A stretch of 64,000 nt of DNA, taken from assembly GCA_965215035.1 (NCBI GenBank), contig OZ244040.1, positions 2,356,001 to 2,420,000 of the forward strand. Reading direction: 5' to 3'. Position 1 is the first letter of the stretch; each line of letters starts with the position of its first letter. A program made the position numbers and the translations under genes. The stretch comes from Azophilus sp965215035 (lineage in GTDB: Bacteria > Pseudomonadota > Gammaproteobacteria > Pseudomonadales > Azotimanducaceae). Shown in pieces: positions 27,875-36,864 of the stretch. Under the pieces are notes generated by a model. The model did no database searches. It worked only from the letters and a program-made list of their open reading frames with translations, and was not told the origin of the DNA.

Positions 27875-28089
27875 GCAACTTTGAGCGGATTCTGAACGAG
27901 ATCAGAAAGGAGGCGAATGCGGTTGCGCCCGCCTACAGACTAAGGCCCGAGTCCGTGGTGAAGTTGATCATGGATATCGTCGACCTAGAGGATAGACACC
28001 GGGTGAAGGCGGAGGCCCGCATCAATCAGAAGGTGAGAGAGAAGATTGAGGATGCGACGCGCGCCGGGAGCGCCGGGGAGATCTTGTAG
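27868..28089 (+). CDS. Small island protein, 73 aa
   Basis: ATG 27868 lies inside the end of the helicase gene (ATGGTAA) after GAGAGGGA, and the stop codon TAG abuts the ATG of the next gene. The gene is thus locked between its neighbours and very likely translated. The protein is highly charged and helical (MVSNFERILNEIRKEAN, LIMDIVDLEDRHRVKAEA). I recognise no fold. It may be a coupling or assembly factor for the helicase or the ATPase. From memory, small proteins of this kind accompany DndD-like ATPases in modification loci; a profile search would be needed to confirm a relation. Confidence 0.75.
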   Translation: MVSNFERILNEIRKEANAVAPAYRLRPESVVKLIMDIVDLEDRHRVKAEARINQKVREKIEDATRAGSAGEIL

Positions 28090-30333
28090 ATGTTGCGTAT
28101 TCGTCGTATCCAGATCACCAACTTCGTTTGCTTCCAAGACATCGAGATCGAGCCGTCCACCAGACGAGACAAGCCGCTGACGGTGATAAGAGCGGAAAAT
28201 GGGTCGGGTAAGACGACGTTGTTGCGTGCGATCCGGTGGGGAATGTATGGCGAGAACGGGCTCCCGGGGAATGTGAGCCGGTTCTCGCTGCATCCGGCCG
28301 AGTGGCGCCCCGATGCGAACGGCATCGAGACGAAGGTGCTGATTCTCTTCGAGACGGACGGATCGAGCCGAAACCATCTTGACGGCGCACCAGAAAACTC
28401 GCTCTACGAGCTGCGGCGATCGGTGACGACGGTTGCAAAGCAGTCGGGCAGCCAGGATGAACCGGATTTCCGGCGCATCAACGAAGAGGCGCAGTTGCTA
28501 AGAAGGGCGCCTGACGGATCATGGGAGCCCTTCGAGGCGGGGGTTCGCAGCGTGATCGAAGAGCTGTTGCCGTCTAACCTTCGTGACTTCTTCGTCATGG
28601 ATGCCGATGAGGCGGCCGACTTTGTCGGCGGAAGCGAGAATAAGGTAATCGAGCGCCGCGCGGTCGTCGGCAAGACTTCGTTTGCGGTTCGCGCATTGCT
28701 CGGACTGAAAATTTTCGAGGACGCGACCGAGCGAGTGCGAAAGATCTCGGGCGACTTCGGGCGAGCGGCCACGAAGGCGGTCGGCAGCAGAGAGCTGAAC
28801 GAGCAGCAAGCCGAACTCGACGCACTGCGGGTAAGTGCGGACGAGCTAGGGAAAAAACTGGAGAGCAGCCGGAGCCAAAAGGCCGACATCGACGACCGCT
28901 TGACGCGGGAACGCGGCAGCCTCGAGGCTCTTGTCGGCAGCATGGGAGCGCACGAGCAGCTTGTGCGGCGCCAGAAGGAAAACGAGGAGCGACGCAAGCG
29001 AGCCGAGAATGAGCGCGGGACGGGAGCGAGCGAGCTTTCGGGCGAGCTGGCGGCTACCGAGCTGCTGTCGTCACTGGCCGCAGTGGAGGTCGCTCAAGTC
29101 CGGGCGGTGCTGCAACCGCTGTACGACGACGGATCGATACCGGTGCGGCACCTCGCCTTTGTAAAAAGCCTGCTTGAGAAGGGTAACTGTGTCTGTGGTC
29201 AGGATCTAACCCCTGGGAGCAAATACACTGAACACGTACAGCATATGGTCGAACAGTCGGTTGTTAGGGAGGAGAGAGCGAGTTATCTCGCGCAGGTGCT
29301 GCACGCCGCCAACATGCTGCATGGGCAGGGGGATGGCGACGTCTGGGGGGCTAGATGCGCAAAGCTCGAACAGGCCATCGCGGATCTGGACGAAGAGATT
29401 TCGAATCTGGAGCAGGCGAAACGGGACATCGACGGGAAGCTGCGCGGCATCGACGACGAGAATGTCGAGACCACTAGGGGTCAGATCGACATGCTTGAGC
29501 AGAACCTGGATAAGATTAAGCGCGATCTCGTTGGGGATGAGAAAAAGCTGGAGCAGGATCGTAAGAGAATCAACGAGTTGGAGGGAAGCATCCGCCATAG
29601 GCAGAGGCGGCTCAAGGAGGCGCGAGACCTGGAGACGAACCAGGAAACTGCGGATGCCCTAGTGCAGATCCTCGAACGGGCTTACGCTCGCATCCGGGAT
29701 GATCAGGTTAAGGAACTGAGCGTCGAGATGAACGATCTCTTCGCCAAGATGGCGGCTAACGTTGTGGACGACGAAGTAGAGGGGGATAGGCACAAGGTGC
29801 CGCTGAGGATGATCGCGAAGGTTGGTCTACGGGCCCTCGAGGGCACAAGTGGGGAGTACGAGATTTTCGCGCTGAACAGCCGGGACAGATCCATGCCACC
29901 GACCGAGATCAACGGGGCATCCCGGCGTATCCTGGCGCTCTCGTTTGTTTTGGGGCTGTGTAAAGTGAGCCGTACATCTGCACCCTTCGTTGCGGACTCC
30001 CTGCTCAATTTCATGTCCGGATCGGTTCGAACGAACACGCTTCGCGTCACGGCCCAAACGGCGAGCCAGCCAATTCTGCTGCTGACAGGATCAGATCTCG
30101 AGGCACCCAATGAGGTGGATTTGGTGGCTCGCTATGCTGGTGCGACCTACACGCTGACGGGGCAGTGGCAGCACAGGGTACACGGTGGTGATGTCGTGAA
30201 CGAGACCGCAGCACGGCAGGTGGCGTTGATCTGCCAATGCGGGCCGCGCGAATTCTGCGAGGTCTGCGAACGCCAAGGCCAGGCGGAGACACCTGGGTGG
30301 ACTCGACGCGAGTACGGAGGTAGGCGGGAGTGA
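28090..30333 (+). CDS. DndD/Rad50-like SMC-type ATPase
   Basis: 747 aa. An ABC/SMC head with Walker A AENGSGKTTLLRAIRWGMYG at residues 35-50 follows an opening beta sheet (IRRIQITNFVCFQDIEIEPS). Long coiled coils (about 230-350 and 400-540) flank a Cys pair in NCVCGQDL near 366, a degenerate Rad50-type hook. The C-terminal lobe has NGASRRILALSFVLG (signature-like) and APFVADSLLNFMSG (Walker B-like). DndD, the ATPase of DNA phosphorothioation, has this architecture and length. It starts on the base after the previous stop. It probably couples ATP hydrolysis to DNA binding or nicking for modification. Confidence 0.85.
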   Translation: MLRIRRIQITNFVCFQDIEIEPSTRRDKPLTVIRAENGSGKTTLLRAIRWGMYGENGLPGNVSRFSLHPAEWRPDANGIETKVLILFETDGSSRNHLDGAPENSLYELRRSVTTVAKQSGSQDEPDFRRINEEAQLLRRAPDGSWEPFEAGVRSVIEELLPSNLRDFFVMDADEAADFVGGSENKVIERRAVVGKTSFAVRALLGLKIFEDATERVRKISGDFGRAATKAVGSRELNEQQAELDALRVSADELGKKLESSRSQKADIDDRLTRERGSLEALVGSMGAHEQLVRRQKENEERRKRAENERGTGASELSGELAATELLSSLAAVEVAQVRAVLQPLYDDGSIPVRHLAFVKSLLEKGNCVCGQDLTPGSKYTEHVQHMVEQSVVREERASYLAQVLHAANMLHGQGDGDVWGARCAKLEQAIADLDEEISNLEQAKRDIDGKLRGIDDENVETTRGQIDMLEQNLDKIKRDLVGDEKKLEQDRKRINELEGSIRHRQRRLKEARDLETNQETADALVQILERAYARIRDDQVKELSVEMNDLFAKMAANVVDDEVEGDRHKVPLRMIAKVGLRALEGTSGEYEIFALNSRDRSMPPTEINGASRRILALSFVLGLCKVSRTSAPFVADSLLNFMSGSVRTNTLRVTAQTASQPILLLTGSDLEAPNEVDLVARYAGATYTLTGQWQHRVHGGDVVNETAARQVALICQCGPREFCEVCERQGQAETPGWTRREYGGRRE

Positions 30334-30812
30334 GCGATTTTGCGCAGCTGTTCATGGGTAAGAGCTACGCGCTGGTGCTACCCAAGGATGACGAGGACGA
30401 GATCAATCGCTACGTCGCAATGCACTCCGGGGAGCGGGACCGCGTCGAACGCCGTCCCTTTCGGAGGCAGGTCGACTTCTGGGCGTTCAGCATTGGAACC
30501 GCCCTGGCGTTGAAGCTCCGTCCCCGAGAAGGACCGCTCGGGCGTTGGGGCAAGAGCTTCATCTATACCTCTCAGGGCATCCTGAAAGATGAGATCTGTG
30601 CGTTCCTTGCCGTGATTACGGTCGCCAAGCTCGGGCACGATGACCCCGATGTGGGGGAACCGCGGCGGATCATCGAGTTGGCCAACCGCTTAGCTGGGGC
30701 GGGTTGTTCGTTTGTCCTGGAGGGACTTGGCGAAAACGCGCTTCGAACCACCCCGCTTGACCGAGCATTGGAATTCGCGAGATCGATACAGGATCGCACA
30801 CGCTCGCAATAG
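30330..30812 (+). CDS. 160-aa island protein in the dndE position
   Basis: GTG 30330 overlaps the DndD-like stop codon (GTGA) after an AGGTAGGCGGGAG ribosome site, so expression is coupled. No known domain is recognised. The middle (RRQVDFWAFSIGTALALKLR) is a helical stretch that superficially recalls the helix of DndE-like proteins. In canonical operons dndE follows dndD, as this gene does. The resemblance is positional and weak, and the protein is longer than DndE (about 110-130 aa). It could equally be an unrelated adaptor. Confidence 0.7.
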   Translation: MSDFAQLFMGKSYALVLPKDDEDEINRYVAMHSGERDRVERRPFRRQVDFWAFSIGTALALKLRPREGPLGRWGKSFIYTSQGILKDEICAFLAVITVAKLGHDDPDVGEPRRIIELANRLAGAGCSFVLEGLGENALRTTPLDRALEFARSIQDRTRSQ

Positions 30813-30948
30813 GAGTGACTGTCCACCAGCACGCGGGTTTGTCAGCGACCGACTTGTTGGATACGCTTCGACTAGGTTCGCAAGACGAGGGTCGGAGGGA
30901 CTTCCGGTTCTCGGAGACCGCGGCTCGCAGAGATCCAGGCCGCTACCC

Positions 30949-31119
30949 ATGAGCCGGGATGAACTTGGGATTGCAGGGGAGTTGCTCATCGACGATATGT
31001 TGGATTCGCGCTCTGGACCGGGCTGGCGCTGGCGGGACGGTGCTCTCACACACACGGATGGCCGCGTGCGGGCCAAGGGGCTCGGTCGTCGATGGCGGCG
31101 AGCGGTGGAGACCCCGTGA
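30949..31119 (+). CDS. Possible 56-aa protein coupled to the DndC-like gene
   Basis: ATG 30949 opens a frame (MSRDELGIAGELLIDDMLDS and onward) whose TGA stop overlaps the GTG start of the DndC-like gene as GTGA. That overlap is the same device used by other genes of the operon. The frame is open further upstream (to 30712) but overlaps the 160-aa gene. It has no recognised fold. The bases from 30813 to 30948 hold nothing identifiable. It may be a genuine small subunit or only a leader. Confidence 0.4.
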   Translation: MSRDELGIAGELLIDDMLDSRSGPGWRWRDGALTHTDGRVRAKGLGRRWRRAVETP

Positions 31120-32507
31120 ATCGACTGCCCGATCTGGATCGCTTGGCAAGCGCGACCCCCATCAGCGCCGCGCCGAAGCTGGTGGTGTCGAGGCGCCTAC
31201 GCCGAGCGCCCGACGCGCACGATCCCAAGCGCGAGTACCAGTTCCGCTACCTTGACAGACATCACCCGGAACTGCCCCACGTTGTGAAGTTTTCGGGCGG
31301 GCGGTCGAGCGGCATGATGCTTTTGACGCTGCTGGCGAACAACATCCTGGATGTGCGGCGCGGCGATGTGGTGGTGTTCAACAACACGTCGAGCGAGCAC
31401 CCGCAGACCTACGAGTTCATCCGTCGGTGCAAGGCCGCGACGGAAGCGCATGGCATTCCATTCTTCTTGGTCGAGTTCCAGACCTACGAGGATGCGCGCA
31501 AGGGGGAGTGGACTAGGCTGCCGACTTACCGGCTGGTAAACGACCAGCCCCGGTCCGAAGGAAACCCGGACGGTTTCCACTGGCGGGGGGAGGTGTTCGA
31601 GGAGGTCATGTCCTGGTCTGGGTTCGTCCCGAACCAGTTCCGGCGAATTTGCACCACCAACATGAAGCTTGGCGCGACACGGCTGTTTCTGCGGGACTGG
31701 CTGGCCTGCAGGCCGTCGATTCCACGCCTGGGACACTTCGGGTCCGAATCGCGCATCGACCAGTACGCCATGTACGCAAGGCACCGGCGCAACGGCGGTG
31801 CCGTGCCCGAGGACATCTACATCGCCAAGAAACGCTTCGGCTGGGATCGCCCTTTCGTCCGGCCTGAACAGCGCTACGAGGAGTTCTCTTCGGCTTGGTG
31901 CCCGCTTGCCAACACATGGCTCGATGGCAAGGCATTGGGTGACACAGCAATATTCGGCAAAGGCGGGGTGGAGTACGTGGCGTTTGTGGGACTGCGCGCG
32001 GACGAGCCGGCGCGCGTGGGTCGCGTGAAGGAGCGGAACAGCGGGCCAGAGGCATCGGGATACGAGGGCGAGCATGTGTACATGCCGCTCTGTGACATGC
32101 AGGTAGGGGCGGCGGATGTGAACGCATTCTGGGATCGGCAGGTTTGGGATTTGTCGTTGCCGCCGGACAGCGGGCTATCGAACTGCGTTTACTGTTTCTT
32201 GAAGGGTGGCCCGACGCTTCGGCGTGTTCACCGGGAGATGGAGTCGGCCAAGGTAGGTGGCGCGGTGCCGGGCTACGGCCTGTTGGGCGATACGCCGTGC
32301 GATGTCGATTGGTGGTGCCGCATGGAGAAGACCTACGGACGGGATCTCGAGGCCGAAGAGCGGGTTGTGCATGGCGATCCGGCGCACGACTTTCTGGGGT
32401 TTTTTGGCGCCGGCAGCCGGTTCTCCTACGGCGTGTTGGCCGAGGCCGACCACGCGGAACTGGCGGAACTCTCGGACAGCGTCCTGCCCTGCGACTGCAC
32501 GGACTAG
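31116..32507 (+). CDS. DndC-like PP-loop (PAPS reductase family) sulfurtransferase
   Basis: 463 aa from GTG 31116, preceded by GTGGAG at 31105-31110; ATG 31092 is an alternative. The adenine-nucleotide alpha-hydrolase PP-loop SGGRSSGMM lies at residues 60-68. Cysteines in RRICTTNMKL, the pair in SNCVYCFLKGG and the C-terminal PCDC could hold an iron-sulfur cluster, as in DndC, which activates the DNA backbone and transfers sulfur. The residues after the loop (FNNTSSEHPQTYEFIRRC) match the PAPS reductase/ATP pyrophosphatase group. The cysteine desulfurase gene starts two bases after its stop, giving a direct sulfur donor. Confidence 0.85.
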   Translation: MNRLPDLDRLASATPISAAPKLVVSRRLRRAPDAHDPKREYQFRYLDRHHPELPHVVKFSGGRSSGMMLLTLLANNILDVRRGDVVVFNNTSSEHPQTYEFIRRCKAATEAHGIPFFLVEFQTYEDARKGEWTRLPTYRLVNDQPRSEGNPDGFHWRGEVFEEVMSWSGFVPNQFRRICTTNMKLGATRLFLRDWLACRPSIPRLGHFGSESRIDQYAMYARHRRNGGAVPEDIYIAKKRFGWDRPFVRPEQRYEEFSSAWCPLANTWLDGKALGDTAIFGKGGVEYVAFVGLRADEPARVGRVKERNSGPEASGYEGEHVYMPLCDMQVGAADVNAFWDRQVWDLSLPPDSGLSNCVYCFLKGGPTLRRVHREMESAKVGGAVPGYGLLGDTPCDVDWWCRMEKTYGRDLEAEERVVHGDPAHDFLGFFGAGSRFSYGVLAEADHAELAELSDSVLPCDCTD

Positions 32508-32509
32508 GT

Positions 32510-33649
32510 GTGGATACCCCGCCCGTCTACTTGGACTGCCAGTCCACGACGCCGCTGGATCCGAGGGTCGTCGAGGCTATGGTGGCGGCGTTGGAGGTGT
32601 TCGGTAATCCGCACGGCAGGCAGCATGCGTTCGGGCGGGCGGCCGCCGACGCCGTAGAGTTGGCACGGGCGCAAGTCGCGGCGCTTTTGGGATGCTATCC
32701 GAACCGTGTCGTGTTCACGTCTGGAGCGACGGAGTCCTGCAACCTGGCCCTCCGGGGTGTCGCCCGGGCGGCTCGGGGGGGCCGCTCCGGGATTGTGACG
32801 CTCGCTACCGAGCACGCAGCGGTTCTGGAGACTGTGGCGGACCTTGGCAGGTGCGGGCTGGATGCAACGGTGCTACCGGTGCAGCCCGATGGGGTCGTGG
32901 ACTTGGACCGTGTTTCGGAGGCCATCGATGACAGGACGCTAGTGGTGTCCGCGATGGCCGTCAACAACGAGACCGGCGTTCTACAGCCGCTTGCCGCGAT
33001 CGCGGAACTGTGCCATCACCGGGGTGCGCTGTTCCATACGGACGCGACCCAGGCACCCGCCCGCATCGCCGTGGATGTCGAGGCCTGGGGTGCGGATCTC
33101 GTGTCGTTGTCCGCGCACAAGCTCTATGGACCGAAGGGTGTGGGGGCACTGTACGTAGCCGAGGATGCCATGCTCCTGCCGGTAGCCACCGGCGGTGGGC
33201 AGGAACGGGGGCTCCGGGCGGGCACTGTGCCGACGGCGTTGGTCTGTGGGTTTGGCGAGGCGGCGGACATCGCTGCGGATGAGTGGGAGAGGGACGCAGA
33301 ACGTATGGCAGGCCTTGTTGCTCGGCTGCGCTTGGAGATCGATACGATGGCCCCGGATGTGCGCTATTTTGGGTCGTCGGAGAAGCGTGCGCCCGGGACG
33401 CTGAGTTTCGGCTTTGCGGGCCTGCCCGGAGACCGGCTGGTGGCGATGGTGGAATCGAAGATCGCGATATCGACGGGTGCATCATGTTCGTCTGGAAGTG
33501 CGGCTGTCTCGCATGTGTTGGCGGCGCTCGGTTGCTCGCGTGCGGAGGCGGCGACAGGTGTGCGTGCGGGGCTTGGTCGTTTCACCACGGCGTCGGACAT
33601 TGATGTGGCCGTGGGTGCGTTTGCCGGGGTTCTAGGTGCGCGGTCGTGA
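32510..33649 (+). CDS. Cysteine desulfurase (DndA/IscS-like)
   Basis: 379 aa from GTG 32510, two bases after the upstream stop. PLP enzyme of class V: VYLDCQSTTPLDPRV start, FTSGATESCNLAL, NNETGVLQP, a His/Asp pair in FHTDATQ, the PLP Lys in SAHKLYGPKG (Lys204) and the catalytic Cys in STGASCSSGS (Cys326). It removes sulfur from cysteine and hands it to an acceptor, here most likely the neighbouring PP-loop protein. Its place inside a defence operon, not beside iscU or suf genes, argues for a dedicated DndA-type role in DNA modification. Confidence 0.92.
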   Translation: MDTPPVYLDCQSTTPLDPRVVEAMVAALEVFGNPHGRQHAFGRAAADAVELARAQVAALLGCYPNRVVFTSGATESCNLALRGVARAARGGRSGIVTLATEHAAVLETVADLGRCGLDATVLPVQPDGVVDLDRVSEAIDDRTLVVSAMAVNNETGVLQPLAAIAELCHHRGALFHTDATQAPARIAVDVEAWGADLVSLSAHKLYGPKGVGALYVAEDAMLLPVATGGGQERGLRAGTVPTALVCGFGEAADIAADEWERDAERMAGLVARLRLEIDTMAPDVRYFGSSEKRAPGTLSFGFAGLPGDRLVAMVESKIAISTGASCSSGSAAVSHVLAALGCSRAEAATGVRAGLGRFTTASDIDVAVGAFAGVLGARS

Positions 33650-33668
33650 CGTCGGTTGGCTCGTGGTG

Positions 33669-33848
33669 ATGATGCTGAAGCGGGAGGTCCTTGCCCTTAT
33701 GAAGGCGAACGAGCTGCGCATGGCCGCATGGGAACTGGACATTTCGATGGGCGACTGCCGGCGGCGGGAGTCGCTGGTGGGCGGGATGCAGAAGTCGCGG
33801 CCTGTGACGGCCGAAGCGCTGTTGGCCCCCCTTCGGAGGGCGGATTGA
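33669..33848 (+). CDS. Possible small protein (about 59 aa)
   Basis: The frame starts at ATG 33669 (or 33672; a GTG at 33636 overlaps the desulfurase) and reads MMLKREVLALMKANELRMAA and onward to LLAPLRRAD. It is basic, probably helical, and sits between the desulfurase and the GHKL gene with no clear ribosome site. No family is recognised. It may be real because it fills an otherwise empty gap in a compact operon, but evidence is thin. Confidence 0.35.
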   Translation: MMLKREVLALMKANELRMAAWELDISMGDCRRRESLVGGMQKSRPVTAEALLAPLRRAD

Positions 33849-33912
33849 AGCGACTCTGCGGGAACGAGGCATTGAACCGGCGCGAGACCGCAAGTTCCAG
33901 GTTGGGTGGCTG

Positions 33913-36003
33913 ATGACGGGGGTTAGCGGCAAGGTTGGGTACGCCAAGCGAAAAAAGATGAGGCGATCGGCTCGACGGGGCAGCGCAGGTAGAGGCACTG
34001 GGAAGCGCGGTAAAGGCATGCCGCCGACTCCCGACCTGCGCTTCGGGCCGAGCACGGATAGGGTTGGTTTCACGCCGGCCGGCATCGCCGCCTTCTCCGA
34101 CCTGCGTCCGGAGGCGGTGGTGCGCGAGCTCATCCAGAACTCGCTGGACGCTGCCCTGATCGAGGCCGACGAGCCTTGTGCGTACGTACGGTTCCGGCGG
34201 AGCAAGTGCACGTCGAAGGATATCCCTGGCATCCAGAGCTACCGCGAAGCGTTCCGGCGTGCGGTAAGCGAGAATCACCCCCCTCCTGGCGTTGCGCGGG
34301 CGGTGGTGGAGCGGATTGAACGGGCGCTTGCCAGTGACACCCATGAGGTACTGTCGGTAACTGACAACGGGGTGGGGCTCGACGACAGGCGCGTGTTGGC
34401 GCTGCTGAGCGACGGGATCAGCGCGAAGGGCGGCAATGCGTCCGGGACGTTCGGCAACGGGCATTCGGTAGTGGTGCCTGCATCCAACCTCCGCTATGTG
34501 CTCTACGGCGGGGTGACGGCGCAGGGCAATCGATTCGGCGGTGGCCAAGCGGTGCTGGCATCGCACAACGTCGACTCTGAGCCCTACGGACGGTCGGGCC
34601 GCGGGCTCTATGTTGTCTCGTTCAAACACAGTGGGCCGGGGGTGCCTTTCACCCTAGCCCGGGACGAGGCGTTGCCGCCGCTTGTCGCGAGGGAGGTCTC
34701 GGACATACGAGAGAGGCATGGGCACGGAGCTGCGGTCGTGATTCCGGCGTTCAACAACTTCGAACACGAGCAGTCGTTGTGGCAGGCGGTGTCGCGCGCT
34801 GCGGCGTTTCACTTCTTCCAGGCTATTCACGAGGGCAAGCTGGTGGTTGAGGTGGAGGATGAGGATGAGGATGAGGATGAGGATGGTGGGGGCGTACTTG
34901 ACGACGGGACGCTGCGCGGAACCTTGGAAGCGTACCGTGATGAGAAACGCGCACGGAGTGGCGGCGGATCGGTTTCTGGCCTGAAGGCGAACGAGGCTTA
35001 CAAGACACTGGTTGAAGGAGGGTTGCATGAGATCCCGACTTCCGAGGGCAACGTGGCGGTTCGGCTGCTGCGTCGGGACACAGGCTGGCGCGGTGTCGGA
35101 CTTTGCCGCAACGGCATGTGGATCACGGACAATCTGCCCAGGTTCCGGAAGGCGTTCACAGACCGCCAGCCGTTTCAAGCGCTGATCCTGCTCGGTGCTG
35201 ACAGCGGTGATGGTTTCTACGGGTTGATCCGGGAGGCGGAGACGCCTCTGCACGACCGGCTGGCGCTGCCGCAGATGGAGCCTGAGAGTCGCAAGAAGCT
35301 CCGGATTGCACTGAAGGAAATTCGCGAGGAGCTGGGCCGATTGGTACCGGAGATTGAGGGAGATTCTTACAGCCCCGAGGACATACTGACGTTCCAGTTC
35401 AGCGATGTGGAGGGGCAGGGGCGTGGCGGACGTCAACCGTCCTTTTGGGGAAAGCTCGGATCGTCGCGTCGCCCTATGGTTGTGGAGCGCAAAGGCGAGA
35501 AAGGTAAACCGGGAAGCGGCCCCGTCGGCGGTGGCGGCCCCGGCAGACGCCGGCGAAAGACAGGGCGCGTGTTGGTCGAGCCCATATTCAGGATTGCCTC
35601 GGTGCCTGCCCGGAACGGCCGGCGCACCGTGCATGTCGAGTGTACAAAGGACTTCGAGGATGCGGAGCTCAGGATGTTTGTCGACGAGAACGTGGATGCG
35701 ACCTGTGATCGCCAGACCCGTGCGCAGGCGGTGGCTATGCGTCTTTCTAAGGCCACCGTAAACGGCGATCCGGTCGCCGAGAACGCGCTGGTCAAGCACG
35801 GAGACGACACGATTGGCGTGAAGCTGGGATCGCTGGCGGCGGATGCTCAGTTCATGTTCGAGGCCGACTGCACGGTGCCTGATGATGCGATCGGCCTGCT
35901 TCGGGGCCAGGAACCGGCGGTCAGGATCGAGATCCTGAGCAGCCGCGGCGCGAACCCCAGGCCTGGTGCGCCAGAGGGTGGGGAGAAGGCGGCCGGTGAC
36001 TGA
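33913..36003 (+). CDS. GHKL (Hsp90/histidine kinase-like) ATPase
   Basis: 696 aa. A Lys/Arg-rich N-terminal tail of about 40 residues precedes a Bergerat ATP-binding fold: N box ELIQNSLDAA near residue 72, G1 box VTDNGVGLD near 149, G2 box GTFGNGHSVV near 178. No kinase His domain is seen, so it is closer to MORC/Hsp90-like or MutL-like ATPases found in anti-phage systems. An acidic low-complexity run (EVEDEDEDEDEDGGG, near 315) and a later Gly/Lys/Arg-rich linker divide the protein. The C-terminal part is unknown. Eight bases overlap the next gene. It could act as an ATP-gated clamp or sensor. Confidence 0.8.
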   Translation: MTGVSGKVGYAKRKKMRRSARRGSAGRGTGKRGKGMPPTPDLRFGPSTDRVGFTPAGIAAFSDLRPEAVVRELIQNSLDAALIEADEPCAYVRFRRSKCTSKDIPGIQSYREAFRRAVSENHPPPGVARAVVERIERALASDTHEVLSVTDNGVGLDDRRVLALLSDGISAKGGNASGTFGNGHSVVVPASNLRYVLYGGVTAQGNRFGGGQAVLASHNVDSEPYGRSGRGLYVVSFKHSGPGVPFTLARDEALPPLVAREVSDIRERHGHGAAVVIPAFNNFEHEQSLWQAVSRAAAFHFFQAIHEGKLVVEVEDEDEDEDEDGGGVLDDGTLRGTLEAYRDEKRARSGGGSVSGLKANEAYKTLVEGGLHEIPTSEGNVAVRLLRRDTGWRGVGLCRNGMWITDNLPRFRKAFTDRQPFQALILLGADSGDGFYGLIREAETPLHDRLALPQMEPESRKKLRIALKEIREELGRLVPEIEGDSYSPEDILTFQFSDVEGQGRGGRQPSFWGKLGSSRRPMVVERKGEKGKPGSGPVGGGGPGRRRRKTGRVLVEPIFRIASVPARNGRRTVHVECTKDFEDAELRMFVDENVDATCDRQTRAQAVAMRLSKATVNGDPVAENALVKHGDDTIGVKLGSLAADAQFMFEADCTVPDDAIGLLRGQEPAVRIEILSSRGANPRPGAPEGGEKAAGD
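34855..34884 (+). repeat. Hexanucleotide tandem repeat (GAGGAT)5 in the GHKL gene
   Basis: Five perfect GAGGAT units encode an alternating Glu-Asp run. Slippage would change length by two residues without shifting the frame, so it could vary linker length but not switch the gene off. Confidence 0.85.
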
Positions 36004-36862
36004 GATCGTCACGGAAGCCCGTGCGCCGAACAGCGCGGTGCGTGGCCACGGGTTCCCGGCGCTCGAATCCGGCAACATATCCTTCCCGGCTGGCAGGTAT
36101 CGGGTGTTCTTCGAGGCCGGTGCGGACGAATGTTCGTTCAGGGTGCGTCACCAGATCGAAGGCGCTCCGCTGATCGCCAGTGCAGTTGCGGAGGGGCTCG
36201 CACGGTTCGTCTGCACAGTCGCGTCGCCCGTGTCGTCATACCGGGTGAGCCATGTCGCGGATGCGGACGAGCACACGGTGGTCTGGAAAGATGGCGACCT
36301 CGGCGAGCCGCCGATGTTCACGCCGATGGTGGTGGTTGCGACGCCCTTCGATCGGGTGCTGGATCGCGGGCGGGACGGCGTGCACGAACTCTGGCACGGT
36401 CGGCATGTGAAGTTCGAGACGGGAACGCGCCTGGCGCTGAGCGACGTGGTGCTGATGCGCTCTTCGGCGCTGAACATGCTGGTTTTCCACGAGGCCCCGT
36501 CGCTGGGCGCTGGCGAGTTCAGGGTTGAGGCCGAACCCCGCGAGGGATTTCGGTTCCGCATCGAGTTGGCCCCGGACCTGCACAGTTTTTTGAAGTACAA
36601 CGCGGGAGATAAGGGGCGGGAGCACATCGTCACGCACATTCTCAGCGCCTGCTTTGGCCTGCTGAAGTCGGAGTATTCGGAGGACGACGAGGAGGGCGGC
36701 TGGCGTACTTTCCGGGGGCTCCGGGCCATCGCCGATTTGCTCGATGCACATGGTCTGCCGCACTGGTCGGAGGGCGAGGAGTTCGCACCCGAACTGGCGG
36801 CGACTAGGCTGCGTCCGCACCGGCTAGGCGAGAGTCTTGGTAACGGGGTGGATGAGGAGTAG
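35996..36862 (+). CDS. Unknown island protein (288 aa)
   Basis: GTG 35996 lies just before the GHKL stop and follows GGAGAAGG, giving an 8-base overlap. No domain is recognised. The N-terminal half looks beta-rich (YRVFFEAGADECSFRVRHQI), and the C-terminal part contains a helical segment with an acidic patch (KSEYSEDDEEGGW). It is always translated together with the GHKL ATPase and the next gene, so the three may form one complex. A partner or substrate-recognition role for the ATPase is inference. Confidence 0.8.
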   Translation: MTEIVTEARAPNSAVRGHGFPALESGNISFPAGRYRVFFEAGADECSFRVRHQIEGAPLIASAVAEGLARFVCTVASPVSSYRVSHVADADEHTVVWKDGDLGEPPMFTPMVVVATPFDRVLDRGRDGVHELWHGRHVKFETGTRLALSDVVLMRSSALNMLVFHEAPSLGAGEFRVEAEPREGFRFRIELAPDLHSFLKYNAGDKGREHIVTHILSACFGLLKSEYSEDDEEGGWRTFRGLRAIADLLDAHGLPHWSEGEEFAPELAATRLRPHRLGESLGNGVDEE

Positions 36863-36864
36863 GC

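Noticed and set aside
34855..34884. Phase-variable on/off switch by the GAGGAT repeat
   Set aside because: Unit length is a multiple of three, so slippage cannot shift the frame.
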